Of a stretch of 64,000 nucleotides of DNA, positions 26,447 through 35,330 are shown piece by piece. The notes under the pieces are model-generated. The model was not told the DNA's origin. It saw only the letters and a program-made list of their open reading frames with translations, and did not search any database. Numbering within the stretch: the first letter of the stretch is position 1; every line of letters starts with the position of its first letter. The stretch is from positions 1-64,000 of the forward strand of contig NZ_JAELVR010000011.1 of the NCBI RefSeq assembly GCF_016428585.1, written 5' to 3'. This DNA comes from Sedimentitalea arenosa (GTDB lineage: Bacteria > Pseudomonadota > Alphaproteobacteria > Rhodobacterales > Rhodobacteraceae). The position numbers and the translations under genes are program-made.

Positions 26447-27844
26447 ATGGACGTTCTGACCGACGCGCAATACCCGTCGCTCTGCGCGCTTGCCGATGCC
26501 TATGCCGAGGGACGGCTGCGCCCGTCACAGGTCGTGCGGGCGCATCTCGACAGGATCGAACGGCTGGAACCGGCGATCGGCGCCTTCCAGGCCATCTATG
26601 CCGAAGATGCGATGCGGCAGGCCGAGGCCGCCGACCGCATGATCGACGCGGGCAACCGGCTCGGCCCGTTTCATGGCATTCCCTTCGGGCTCAAGGATAT
26701 CTGTGACGTCGAAGGTCGCGTGACCACCGGCGGATGCCAGGCGCTGAGCACGCGCGTCTCGCCCGAAACCGGCACACTGGTGCATCGGCTGCTGGCAGCA
26801 GGCGGCATCCTGCTGGGCAAGACACGGACGGTGGAATGCGCCCTAGGTGGCTGGGGCACCAACCAGCACATGGGTACACCGCGCAACCCCTGGGACAAGG
26901 CGCGGCATCGCGTGCCCGGCGGATCCTCCTCGGGAACGGCGGCCAGCACGGCCTGCGGGATGGCGGTCTGCGGTGTCGGCACCGACACCGGCGGATCGGT
27001 GCGCCTGCCGGCCGCCTTTTGCGGGTTGGTCGGACTCAAGGTGACGGAGGGACGCCTGCCGACAGACGGAATCCTGCCCCTGTCGCACACGCTGGACACG
27101 CCCGGCCCGCTGGCGCGCTCGGTCGAGGACGCGCTGGTGATGTTCCGGGTGATGGACGGGGCGGAAGGCTGGGCGATCGAGCGCGAACGCCGCGCCGGCA
27201 GCGGCGTCTTCGCGGACCTGCGCAGAGATGTCATCGGGTTGCGGCTGGGCGTGCTGGACGCCGCCGAGCGGGCGTGTTGCTCGGCGGATGTGCGCACAGC
27301 CTATGACGCGGCGCTTGACCGGCTGCGCTCCGGCGGCGCCGAACTGGTCCCCTTTTCCGCCGCCGCACCGTATGCCGACCTCGCCGCCGCCTGCGGGCAG
27401 CTGATCGCGGCGGAAGGGTACTTTCATCACGGAGCGCTCTATGACCGACCCGATCTGCCGATGGACGAGCACGTGCGTGCCCGGATGCTGGCCGGTCGCG
27501 ACGTGACCGCTGCCGACTACATGGCGAGCCTGCGGGACCGGTTGGCGGGACGGGACGACCATCTCGACCGGATGGAGGGGCTCGACGCCGTGCTGACACC
27601 CACGGTCACCACCACTGCACCACCGCTCGACAGCGTGGATGAGGCCGTCTCGCCCGCCCATTTCACGCGTCACGTCAACTATTTCGGTCTGTGTGCACTG
27701 TCCGTGCCTTCGGGTCTGTCGACCGATGGCCTGCCGACCGGACTGCAGGTGATCGCCCGCCCCCATGAGGAAGCGATGGCCCTGCGCATCGGCGCCGCCT
27801 ACGAAAGAGTTCGCGGGCCGATGCCGCTGCCCGCGTTCGCCTGA
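26447..27844 (+). CDS. Amidase (amidase signature family)
   Basis: This 465-residue amidohydrolase has the Ser-cisSer-Lys triad: Lys83 in GLKD, the GGSSSG loop (158-163) and the nucleophile Ser184 in TDTGGSVRLP. All are intact. It starts directly after the ATPase stop codon (TGAATG), so it belongs to the transporter operon and probably acts on the imported substrate. It resembles GatA and allophanate-hydrolase/AtzF-type amidases, but no gatB or gatC is adjacent, so it is not the tRNA amidotransferase. There is no signal peptide, so it should act in the cytoplasm. Confidence 0.88.
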   Translation: MDVLTDAQYPSLCALADAYAEGRLRPSQVVRAHLDRIERLEPAIGAFQAIYAEDAMRQAEAADRMIDAGNRLGPFHGIPFGLKDICDVEGRVTTGGCQALSTRVSPETGTLVHRLLAAGGILLGKTRTVECALGGWGTNQHMGTPRNPWDKARHRVPGGSSSGTAASTACGMAVCGVGTDTGGSVRLPAAFCGLVGLKVTEGRLPTDGILPLSHTLDTPGPLARSVEDALVMFRVMDGAEGWAIERERRAGSGVFADLRRDVIGLRLGVLDAAERACCSADVRTAYDAALDRLRSGGAELVPFSAAAPYADLAAACGQLIAAEGYFHHGALYDRPDLPMDEHVRARMLAGRDVTAADYMASLRDRLAGRDDHLDRMEGLDAVLTPTVTTTAPPLDSVDEAVSPAHFTRHVNYFGLCALSVPSGLSTDGLPTGLQVIARPHEEAMALRIGAAYERVRGPMPLPAFA

Positions 27845-27861
27845 TCCGGACCCGCCTCGTC

Positions 27862-30800
27862 TCAGGTCCGGAAAACGCGGTAGATCGCCGGGATGACCAG
27901 AACTGTCAGCAGCGTTGAACTGAGCAGGCCGAAAAGCAGCGAGAGCGCAAGCCCTTGGAAAATCGGATCTGCGAGGATCACCGCGGCACCGATCATCGCG
28001 GCAATGGCGGTCAGCAGGATCGGCTTGAAGCGGATCATCCCGGCTTCGATCAGGGTATCGATCCTGTCCTTGTCCGGGTCGGCATGGCGGATGAAATCGA
28101 CCAGCAGGATCGAGTTGCGCACGATGATCCCGGCCAGCGCGATGAAACCGATCATCGAGGGCGCCGAGAACGGCGCGTCAAACAGCCAGTGCCCGCCCAT
28201 GATGCCCACGAACGTCAAAGGGATAGGCGTCAGGATCACCAGAGGCAGACGGAACGAACCGAACTGCGCCACCACCAGGATGTAGATGCCGAGGAGCGCG
28301 ATGGCAAAGGCTGCGCCCATGTCGCGAAAGGTGACCCATGTGACCTCCCATTCCCCGTCCCAAAGCAGCATGACGACGCTTTCGTTCTCGGGCTGGCCGT
28401 TCAGGCGGATCACGGGTTTGGTCCCTTCCTCCCACTCCATCTTCTCGATCTGCTCGGCCACCGCGATCATGCCGTAGATCGGGGATTCAAAATCGCCCGC
28501 GACTTCCGCCGTGACCATCTCGGCAGTGCGCCCGTTGTGACGGAAGATCGGATAGGAGGCGCGCTCCTCCGTGATCTCGATCACGTCACCCAGTTCCACG
28601 ACGCCACGTGCGCCAGGGAGCACGTTGGCGGGGATCGGCGTCGAGAGATACCGTTCGTCCAGAACCCTGTCGGATCTGTCGCGCTCGACGGTGATGGGGA
28701 TCGGATAGCGACCCTCGCCGCGATGCGAATAGCCAACGGTCGAGCCACGGTTCAACAGCGCAAGCGTCGTGAACACGTCCTGTTCCTGCACGCCGAAGAA
28801 TTCAAGCTGGTCGGACGAAATCATTGCCCGCAGCCGACGCGGCTGGATGCCGAAGCTGTCATCCACGTCGACCACGAAAGGCACGGCCTCGAACGCGTCA
28901 CGAATCTTTGCGGCGGCGACGCGCCGTGCCTCCGGATCGGGGCCATAGACCTCGGCCAGCAGGGTTGCCATCACCGGTGGGCCAGGAGGCGGTTCGACGG
29001 TCTTGAGGCTGGTGCCTTCCTGCAGGTGGAGCCCAGCGAGCCTGTTGCGAATCTCGAGCGCAATCTCGTGGCTGGTGCGGTCGCGGTGCTCCTTGTGGTC
29101 GAGCGTGATCTGCACGTCGCCCAGATGCGGCTGCTGGCGCAGATAGTAGTGCCTGACCAGCCCGTTGAAATTGAACGGCGCCGCATCGCCCGCATGGGTG
29201 CGCACTTGCAGCACCTCGGGCACGTTCAGCACTTCGCGCGCCACCGACTGCGCCACGGCGTCTGTTGCTTCGACTGAAGCGCCCTCGGGCAGGTCGATGA
29301 CGACCGACAGCTCGGACTTGTTGTCAAACGGCAGCAGCTTGACGGTGACATCCTTGGTATAGATCAGCCCCAGCGAGCCGAAAGAGACCGTGGCCGCGAC
29401 CAGCAGGAAGACCAGGCTGCCGGTCTTGGTGCGCAGCAACGGGCGCGCGACCGCAGCATAGACCCGCCCCAGCAGCCCGCCCTGGGCGCTCCCATGATCC
29501 TCTGCGTGAACTGGTGCATTGCCCGCGATCCGGACCATCAGCCAGGGCGTGATGATGACGGCCACGAAGAACGAGAAGATCATCGCGGCCGAGGCATTGG
29601 CGGGGATCGGGCTCATGTAGGGGCCCATCATCCCCGATACGAAAAGCATTGGCAGCAATGCGGCAACCACCGTCAGCGTCGCGACGATCGTCGGATTGCC
29701 GACCTCGGCGACGGCGCGGATCGCCTTGTTCACCCGGCTTTCGGAATCGGGCATGGCCCAGTGGCGGGCGATGTTCTCGATCACAACGATCGCGTCGTCG
29801 ACGAGGATACCGATCGAGAAGATCAACGCGAAGAGCGACACCCGATTGAGCGTATAGCCCATGATCCATGCGGCGAAGAGCGTTAGCAGGATCGTCACAG
29901 GGATGACCACGGCGACCACGATGGATTCGCGCCAGCCGATGGCGACAAGTACCAACGCCACGATGGACACCGTTGCCAGCCCCAGATGGAACAGCAGCTC
30001 GTTGGCCTTTTCGTTCGAGGTCTCACCATAGTCGCGGGTCACGTCGATCTGTACGCTGTCGGGGATCAGGCCGTTTTCCAGCATGTGCACCCGGTGCAGG
30101 ATCTCCTCAGCCACGACCACGGCGTTCGCGCCAGCGCGTTTCGCCACCGCGAGCGTCACCGCAGGGCTGCGGACCACCCCGCCGGCCGCATCGCGGCGGA
30201 CGGTCGACACGATCCTGTCGGAGGTGTCAGGCACGAAACTCACATCCGCCACGTCGCGGACATAGACCGGGCGATCATCGCGGGTCGTCAGCAGCAGGTT
30301 GGCGATTTCGGCGGGTGCCTGCAGGGTTTCACCGGCCACAAGCGAGATCTGCTCGCCCCGGTCACGCACCTTGCCGGTGTCGAAGGCACGGTTGGCGCCC
30401 TCGACCTTTGCGACCAGCTGTTGCAGCGTCACCCCGAACAGCGCGAGGCGTTCCGGATCCGGCGCGATGCGGATCGCTTCGGGCGCGTCGCCGACAAGGT
30501 AGGTCAGCCCCACGTCGGGAATCTTGGCGACCTCGACCTGCAATTCGCGGGCGATACGGGTCAGGTCATTGGCGGTTGTGTCGCCCATGCCTTGGACGGG
30601 CGTCAGCGTCAGTTCGACGATGGCCACGTCGTCGATGCCGCGCCCGACAATCAGCGGCTCGTCGATGCCGACCGGGATACGGTCCATGTTGGCGCGCACC
30701 TTGTCATGCACCCGCAGGATCGCCGTGTCGGCAGAGGTTCCAACGAGGAACCGCGCCATCACCAGCGCATAGTCGTCGCTGGTCTGTGAATAGACATGTT

Positions 30801-31068
30801 CGACCTCGTTGATACCCTTGACGATGGTTTCCATCGGTTCGGTCACCAGTTTGGCCGCATCCATGGCCCGCAGCCCCGGTGCCTGGATGTGGATGTCGAC
30901 CATCGGCACCGAGATCTGCGGTTCCTCTTCGCGCGGGAGGTTGAGCAGCGCCACTAGCCCGATCGTCAGCGCGGCCAACGTCATGAGCGGCGTCAGGGCC
31001 GACTGGATGAACACACCGGTCAGGCCGCCTGCGATGCCGCGAGACGGAGTGTTGGGATGTTCACTCAT
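27862..31068 (-). CDS. RND-family efflux permease (AcrB/HAE-like)
   Basis: A 1068-residue inner-membrane proton antiporter. It has the RND layout: a helix at about 20-40, a large periplasmic loop, helices 2-6 with the proton-relay pair in GILVDDAIVVIENI, a second loop, and helices 8-12. The Asp-Asp of TM4 matches drug-type rather than metal-type pumps. It overlaps the stop of the membrane fusion protein gene by 8 bp. No TolC-like outer-membrane gene or regulator is adjacent, so a genome-encoded TolC must be shared. The substrate is unknown. Confidence 0.93.
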   Translation of the reverse strand: MSEHPNTPSRGIAGGLTGVFIQSALTPLMTLAALTIGLVALLNLPREEEPQISVPMVDIHIQAPGLRAMDAAKLVTEPMETIVKGINEVEHVYSQTSDDYALVMARFLVGTSADTAILRVHDKVRANMDRIPVGIDEPLIVGRGIDDVAIVELTLTPVQGMGDTTANDLTRIARELQVEVAKIPDVGLTYLVGDAPEAIRIAPDPERLALFGVTLQQLVAKVEGANRAFDTGKVRDRGEQISLVAGETLQAPAEIANLLLTTRDDRPVYVRDVADVSFVPDTSDRIVSTVRRDAAGGVVRSPAVTLAVAKRAGANAVVVAEEILHRVHMLENGLIPDSVQIDVTRDYGETSNEKANELLFHLGLATVSIVALVLVAIGWRESIVVAVVIPVTILLTLFAAWIMGYTLNRVSLFALIFSIGILVDDAIVVIENIARHWAMPDSESRVNKAIRAVAEVGNPTIVATLTVVAALLPMLFVSGMMGPYMSPIPANASAAMIFSFFVAVIITPWLMVRIAGNAPVHAEDHGSAQGGLLGRVYAAVARPLLRTKTGSLVFLLVAATVSFGSLGLIYTKDVTVKLLPFDNKSELSVVIDLPEGASVEATDAVAQSVAREVLNVPEVLQVRTHAGDAAPFNFNGLVRHYYLRQQPHLGDVQITLDHKEHRDRTSHEIALEIRNRLAGLHLQEGTSLKTVEPPPGPPVMATLLAEVYGPDPEARRVAAAKIRDAFEAVPFVVDVDDSFGIQPRRLRAMISSDQLEFFGVQEQDVFTTLALLNRGSTVGYSHRGEGRYPIPITVERDRSDRVLDERYLSTPIPANVLPGARGVVELGDVIEITEERASYPIFRHNGRTAEMVTAEVAGDFESPIYGMIAVAEQIEKMEWEEGTKPVIRLNGQPENESVVMLLWDGEWEVTWVTFRDMGAAFAIALLGIYILVVAQFGSFRLPLVILTPIPLTFVGIMGGHWLFDAPFSAPSMIGFIALAGIIVRNSILLVDFIRHADPDKDRIDTLIEAGMIRFKPILLTAIAAMIGAAVILADPIFQGLALSLLFGLLSSTLLTVLVIPAIYRVFRT

Positions 31069-32038
31069 GGTCCGCCACCAGGGTCTCGCCCCCGCTCAGC
31101 CCGGAGAGGATCTCGACCATGTCCACACCGTCGATTTCACGCGCGGCCCCCACGACGACCGTGCGCGCGACCGGGCGGCCCTCGGCGTCGGCGACGGTCA
31201 CGAAGTCGAGCCCCATGCGATGGGTGATCGCCGAAGGCGGCACCATCAGAGCTTCGGTTTCGCCGACGGGCAGGCGCACCAGCAGGCGCGCATTGATGAA
31301 ATCGGTGTCGATGTCCTCGACCTCGACATCCGCGATGACGCGGCCGTTCTCGATCAGCGGATAGACCTTTGCGAGCGTCCCGGTTGTGTCCGAGCCTTCT
31401 CCCCCGATGCGGATCTCTGCGCCCTCTTTCAGGGATCCCGCGTGCCGTTCCGGGATCGCGAGGCGCAGGAAGAAGCCGCCGCCCCCGATCTCGGCGATTG
31501 CCTCGCCCGGCAACACGACCGAACCCGGCGCCAACGGCACGTCCAGCACGGTGCCCGTGATCGGCGCCAGCACCGCGCCCTCGGATTCACGCTGTCGCAG
31601 CATGTCGCGTTCGGCCTCGGTGGTGCCGATCCGCCCTTCGATCACGGCGACATCCGTCCGCAACTGGTCGAGTTGTTGCGCGGTGCTCACGCCGCGTTCA
31701 AGCAGGCTTTGGCCGCGGCGCAGTTCGGTCTCCGCGGTCTCGAGCTGGGAGCGCAACGAGCTCAACGTTGCCTCCAGCGCCCGGAGCTGAAGCGTCAACT
31801 TCTCGTCGCGCACCCGGGCGATCTGCTGGCCCCGCTCGACCCGCGTGCCCTCGACCACCTCGACCGAAACTACGGTGCCGCCCAGCCTCGAGCGCGCCAG
31901 CAGTCGATCACGCGCCTCGATTCGACCGAAGACAGCCTTCCACTGGACCACCTCGACGGACTGCACGGTGGACACGCCCTGCGCCGACGCAGCACAGGAA
32001 ACAAGTGAGGCCAGGAGGGGCAAGATGAACCTGATCAC
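31061..32038 (-). CDS. RND efflux periplasmic adaptor (membrane fusion protein)
   Basis: This adaptor links the RND pump to an outer-membrane channel. The start is a GTG at 32038, with GGAG seven bases upstream. It gives a clean signal peptide (V/M-IRFILPLLASLVSCAASAQ) and 325 residues; an in-frame ATG at 32074 would add acidic residues before it. Two lipoyl-like half motifs flank a hairpin coiled coil (about residues 70-130, rich in LRSQLETAETELRR-type heptads). A beta-barrel domain follows. It is the first gene of a two-gene operon with the pump, about 300 bp after tRNA-Arg. Confidence 0.88.
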   Translation of the reverse strand: MIRFILPLLASLVSCAASAQGVSTVQSVEVVQWKAVFGRIEARDRLLARSRLGGTVVSVEVVEGTRVERGQQIARVRDEKLTLQLRALEATLSSLRSQLETAETELRRGQSLLERGVSTAQQLDQLRTDVAVIEGRIGTTEAERDMLRQRESEGAVLAPITGTVLDVPLAPGSVVLPGEAIAEIGGGGFFLRLAIPERHAGSLKEGAEIRIGGEGSDTTGTLAKVYPLIENGRVIADVEVEDIDTDFINARLLVRLPVGETEALMVPPSAITHRMGLDFVTVADAEGRPVARTVVVGAAREIDGVDMVEILSGLSGGETLVADHE

Positions 32039-32340
32039 GGCGGGCTCCAATTCAAACAACGGAATATTTATCATATGCCAGCCCCGGGACCGACAGGCAA
32101 TCCATGGCGTTCGGATCAGTGACCTGCTGGTATGGAAAGAGGCGAGAACGCGGCCGGCACGCGCCAAGTAACTCAAAGAGAAATCTCTGTTTCCGTCGTT
32201 CTGCCTGTTCGAGAAACGGATCGCCAGCCAACGGCAACACGGTAGGGCTCTACCAAGCTGAAAAGTTCGGCGCGCGATCGAACTGCACCGGACGGCCAAT
32301 GCCGTTTTAAGCACTATTGGAACGTTTCAACGGAAGGCAG
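32039..32340. other. Gap between tRNA-Arg and the adaptor gene
   Basis: A 302-bp stretch with no supported gene, no clear terminator after the tRNA and no obvious promoter before the adaptor. Read-through from the tRNA promoter is possible. I looked for a copy of the tRNA 3' end in this region and did not see one. Confidence 0.4.
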
Positions 32341-32417
32341 TGGCGGACCGAGGAGGATTCGAACCCCCGACCCCTTGATTCGTAGTCAAGTACTCTATCC
32401 AGCTGAGCTATCGGTCC
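32341..32417 (-). tRNA. tRNA-Arg (anticodon ACG)
   Basis: A 77-nt cloverleaf: acceptor GGACCGA, D-arm GCTCAGCTGGATAGAGT, anticodon stem CTTGA/TCAAG with loop CTACGAA (ACG, read as ICG after deamination by TadA), T-arm GGGGGTTCGAATCCTCC and encoded CCA. Confidence 0.97.
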
Positions 32418-32427
32418 ACTGTGGGGC

Positions 32428-32456
32428 GATGTAGAGAGCGTTCACGGGCATTGCAA
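32428..32456 (-). promoter_or_regulatory. Promoter of tRNA-Arg
   Basis: On the minus strand TTGCAA (32451-32456), 17 bp, TACATC (32428-32433), ending 10 bp before the first base of the mature tRNA. Spacing and distance are as expected for a stable-RNA promoter. Confidence 0.6.
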
Positions 32457-32491
32457 GCGGAAAGTGCAGATTTTTCCGGTCCGGTTTCGGC

Positions 32492-33889
32492 TCACGCGGC
32501 GCGAACCGCAACGCCGTCGCCCTTGGGCAGACGGATGTGGAACACGGTACCGTCGGCTCCTGTGCGCGCGAGGGTCAGCTTGCCGCCATGCCCCCGCACC
32601 AGCTCCGCGGCGATCGCGAGGCCGAGACCCGTTCCACCCTTGCGTGCACCGCCCTGGAACGGGGTGAACAGATGCTCGACGGCCTTGGGGGGCAAGCCCG
32701 GCCCGGTGTCGGCGACGGTGATCCACCATGCATCAGCCTCCTCGCCCGCGGCGACCGTGACATGGGCATCGCCATCGCAGCCGGCCAGCGCCTGCCGAGC
32801 ATTGCGCACGAGGTTCAGGATGACCCGGAACATCTGTTCCGGATCGGCGCGCACGGTCATCGTCGCCGGCACCTCCGAGATGAAGACGACCCTGTCTTCC
32901 TCTACGGCCAGCCTTTCGCTGTCCAACACGTCTGCGACGATATCCGCAAGGCGCACAAGGCCCAACACGGGCGCAGCCTCGTCGGTGCGACCGAAGGCCA
33001 GGGTGCTCTCGCAGAGCGATACCGCCCGTGTGATCGACCCGACGAGCTTTGGTGCGAGGCGGCGCACCAGCGGATCCTCCGAGCCTTCGATACGGTCGGT
33101 GAACAGCTGGGCGCTCGTCAGGATGTTGCGTAGATCGTGGCTGACGCGAGCCACCGCGCCCCCCAGCTGGGCAAGGCGTTCCTTCTGCTTCAGGGCGTGG
33201 GTCAGCTCGGTCTGCAGCTTCAGCAGCGCCTCCTCGGCCTCGCGCAGTTCGGTCACGCCGGCGCTCGGCGTGATGATCCCGCGGGCATCCTCCGGCGCGG
33301 CGGCGTAACGCTGCATGTTGCTCACCACCCCCTTGATCGGGCGGACGAGAAATACCCGAACGGCCGCGAACAGCAGAACCGCCGTGAACACCGAGATCAC
33401 CGCCGAAAGCGCCAACACCCGCAGTCCATATTCGATCATGTCCCGGCGCAGAGGTTCGGTTTCCATCGTGATCTCGATCAGCAACCCCGCATCGCGCACC
33501 GGCGTGCCAATCACCCGGATCACGGTGTTGCCCGGAGTGAAGAGCCGTTTCATTGCATCACGGATCAGCGCGAAAGGTCCGGTTTCACGCAGGTCGAACG
33601 CGGCCTCGACCGGCATCGGAATTTCGGAGCTCAACCGCAACTCGCGGACCGCGTCGCGAAGCAGGACCACGTTGAAGACGCCCGCATTCTCGAGCAGCTC
33701 GGCCTCGAGTTCGGATGTCAGCATGTCGTCGGCTTCCAGCGCCAGCGACGCGATCTGGGCGCGCTCCAGCCGGTTCAACAGATAGACCTCGCGGAACCGC
33801 GCGACCGATGGCACGAAGATCATCACTTCGGCCAACATGACGAAAACCACCGTCAGGATCAGGAACCGGCCCGAAAGCGAATTCAGCAT
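32492..33889 (-). CDS. Orphan membrane sensor histidine kinase
   Basis: A 465-residue two-component kinase. Helices at about 7-29 and 158-180 enclose a periplasmic sensor of about 125 residues, followed by a HAMP-like linker. The H-box is SHDLRN (His251), the N-box NLVRNARQAL (Asn363), and the ATP lid is DTGPG (394-398) and GTGLGL (419-424). All catalytic residues are present. No response regulator is in the window. It lies 18 bp after a flavoprotein gene, itself 4 bp after a TVP38-type membrane protein, so the three look like one operon. The signal is unknown. Confidence 0.9.
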   Translation of the reverse strand: MLNSLSGRFLILTVVFVMLAEVMIFVPSVARFREVYLLNRLERAQIASLALEADDMLTSELEAELLENAGVFNVVLLRDAVRELRLSSEIPMPVEAAFDLRETGPFALIRDAMKRLFTPGNTVIRVIGTPVRDAGLLIEITMETEPLRRDMIEYGLRVLALSAVISVFTAVLLFAAVRVFLVRPIKGVVSNMQRYAAAPEDARGIITPSAGVTELREAEEALLKLQTELTHALKQKERLAQLGGAVARVSHDLRNILTSAQLFTDRIEGSEDPLVRRLAPKLVGSITRAVSLCESTLAFGRTDEAAPVLGLVRLADIVADVLDSERLAVEEDRVVFISEVPATMTVRADPEQMFRVILNLVRNARQALAGCDGDAHVTVAAGEEADAWWITVADTGPGLPPKAVEHLFTPFQGGARKGGTGLGLAIAAELVRGHGGKLTLARTGADGTVFHIRLPKGDGVAVRAA

Positions 33890-33907
33890 GTCGCCCCTTA
33901 CATCAGG

Positions 33908-35326
33908 TCAGGGCACCCATTTCTGAACCAGCCCGACCGCGCGTTTGACCATAGGATTATCAAACAGTCTGGGCGAGAAATAGGCCCCCGCGACTCGTTT
34001 GTTAAGTTCCCCTATGGTCGGATAGGGCGATACCATCGAGGTGATCTGGCTCATTTTCAACCGGTTGGCCAGCACCAGCGCCCACAGGTTGGCCAGTTCC
34101 CCAGCCTGGTGGCCGACGATCGACGCACCAACGGGCCGACCCTTGACCACCATCACCTTGATTTGCCCGGCGGTCTTGCGTTCGGCCACCGCGCGGTCGT
34201 TCTCGTCAAAGCGGAACCGCGCAATTTCCACCTTGCCACCGTGTTCCTTGCGGGCCTGCGCTTCGGTCAGGCCGACCTGTGCCAGTTCTGGATCGGTATA
34301 AGTTGCCCATGGAATATGGGCCGTCGACGCCTTGCTGGGCAGGCCGAAGAGGATCGAGCGGATCACCACGCCGGCGTGGTATCCTGCCACGTGGGTGAAC
34401 TGCAGCCCGCCCGCGATATCGCCCACCGCATAAACCTTGCGGTTGGTGGTGCGCAGGGTCGCATCGACCTTGATGCCGGTTTTCGTGGTCTCGATCCCCG
34501 CCGCGTCGAGATTCAGTTTCTCGGTATTGGGCTTGCGTCCGACTGCCAGCAACAGATGGCTGCCCGAGAAGACGCGACCGTCTTTTGCCTCAACCTGGAC
34601 AGCGCCGGCTTCTCCGCGGATTTCCGCCGCCAGAGCGCCCTCGGCGATCTCGACGCCCTCGTCACGCAGATGCTCCAGCACGACGGCGGCCATTTCGGGA
34701 TCGTCCTTCGGCAGCGCCTTGTCACCCTCGATGACGGTCACCTTGCAGCCCAGCCGCCGATGCGCCTGTGCCATTTCCATGCCGATGGGACCGCCCCCGA
34801 TGATCAGCAGGTGATCGGGTTTTTCGCGCAGGTCGAACAGGGTCTCGTTTGTCAGGTAGGGTACGGAGTCCAAACCCGGGATCGGCGGCACAAGCGGGCT
34901 GGATCCCGTCGCGATGACAATCCGGCGGGCAGTGATGACGCTGTCGCCCGCCTGCACCTCCGTTGGCGAGATGAAGCTGCCATATTCACGGATCACCCGG
35001 ACCCCCAGCCCCTCGAAACGCTCCTGGCTGTCGACCGGCGCGATCTGCGCGATCACGTCCGCGACATGCGCCATCACCGCGGCATAATCGACCTCCGGAA
35101 CCTGATCTGTAAGCCCGTATTGCGAGACATGTGCTTGCCCATGCGCCGCCTTGGCCGCCGCCAAGAGCGCCTTGGAGGGGACGCAACCGTAGTTCAGACA
35201 GTCCCCACCCATCTCGTGGCCTTCCAGCAGGACCACGTCGGCCCCCATCTGGCTGGCCCCGGCGGCGACGGACAACCCGCCAGACCCGGCCCCGATGACC
35301 AGGATATCGGTCTTGATGCGTTCCAT
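33908..35326 (-). CDS. Pyridine nucleotide-disulfide oxidoreductase (MerA/Lpd-like)
   Basis: The start MERIKTDILVIGAGSGGLSV gives 472 residues. The FAD site GAGSGG (12-17), redox-active disulfide GGDCLNYGC (Cys43, Cys48) and NAD(P) site GGGPIGMEMA near 180 are all present. Where dihydrolipoamide dehydrogenase has its catalytic His-Pro-Thr-x-x-Glu, this has SPYPTIGE, with Tyr for His. It is therefore unlikely to be a true Lpd and is closer to mercuric-reductase-like proteins. It lacks the MerA N-terminal metal domain and C-terminal Cys pair, so mercury reduction is not supported. It pairs with a TVP38-type protein. Confidence 0.85.
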   Translation of the reverse strand: MERIKTDILVIGAGSGGLSVAAGASQMGADVVLLEGHEMGGDCLNYGCVPSKALLAAAKAAHGQAHVSQYGLTDQVPEVDYAAVMAHVADVIAQIAPVDSQERFEGLGVRVIREYGSFISPTEVQAGDSVITARRIVIATGSSPLVPPIPGLDSVPYLTNETLFDLREKPDHLLIIGGGPIGMEMAQAHRRLGCKVTVIEGDKALPKDDPEMAAVVLEHLRDEGVEIAEGALAAEIRGEAGAVQVEAKDGRVFSGSHLLLAVGRKPNTEKLNLDAAGIETTKTGIKVDATLRTTNRKVYAVGDIAGGLQFTHVAGYHAGVVIRSILFGLPSKASTAHIPWATYTDPELAQVGLTEAQARKEHGGKVEIARFRFDENDRAVAERKTAGQIKVMVVKGRPVGASIVGHQAGELANLWALVLANRLKMSQITSMVSPYPTIGELNKRVAGAYFSPRLFDNPMVKRAVGLVQKWVP

Positions 35327-35330
35327 GATG

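Noticed and set aside
26447-27844. GatA subunit of the tRNA amidotransferase
   Set aside because: The amidase is fused to a transporter operon, and neither gatB nor gatC is nearby.
32052-32240. A 62-codon open frame between tRNA-Arg and the efflux adaptor that might be an integrase remnant
   Set aside because: No integrase motif is present, and no duplicated tRNA end was seen. The similarity impression was too weak to report as a gene.
33908-35326. Dihydrolipoamide dehydrogenase or mercuric reductase as a definite call
   Set aside because: The catalytic His of Lpd is replaced by Tyr, and MerA-specific cysteines and the metal-binding domain are missing. No 2-oxoacid dehydrogenase or mer gene is adjacent.
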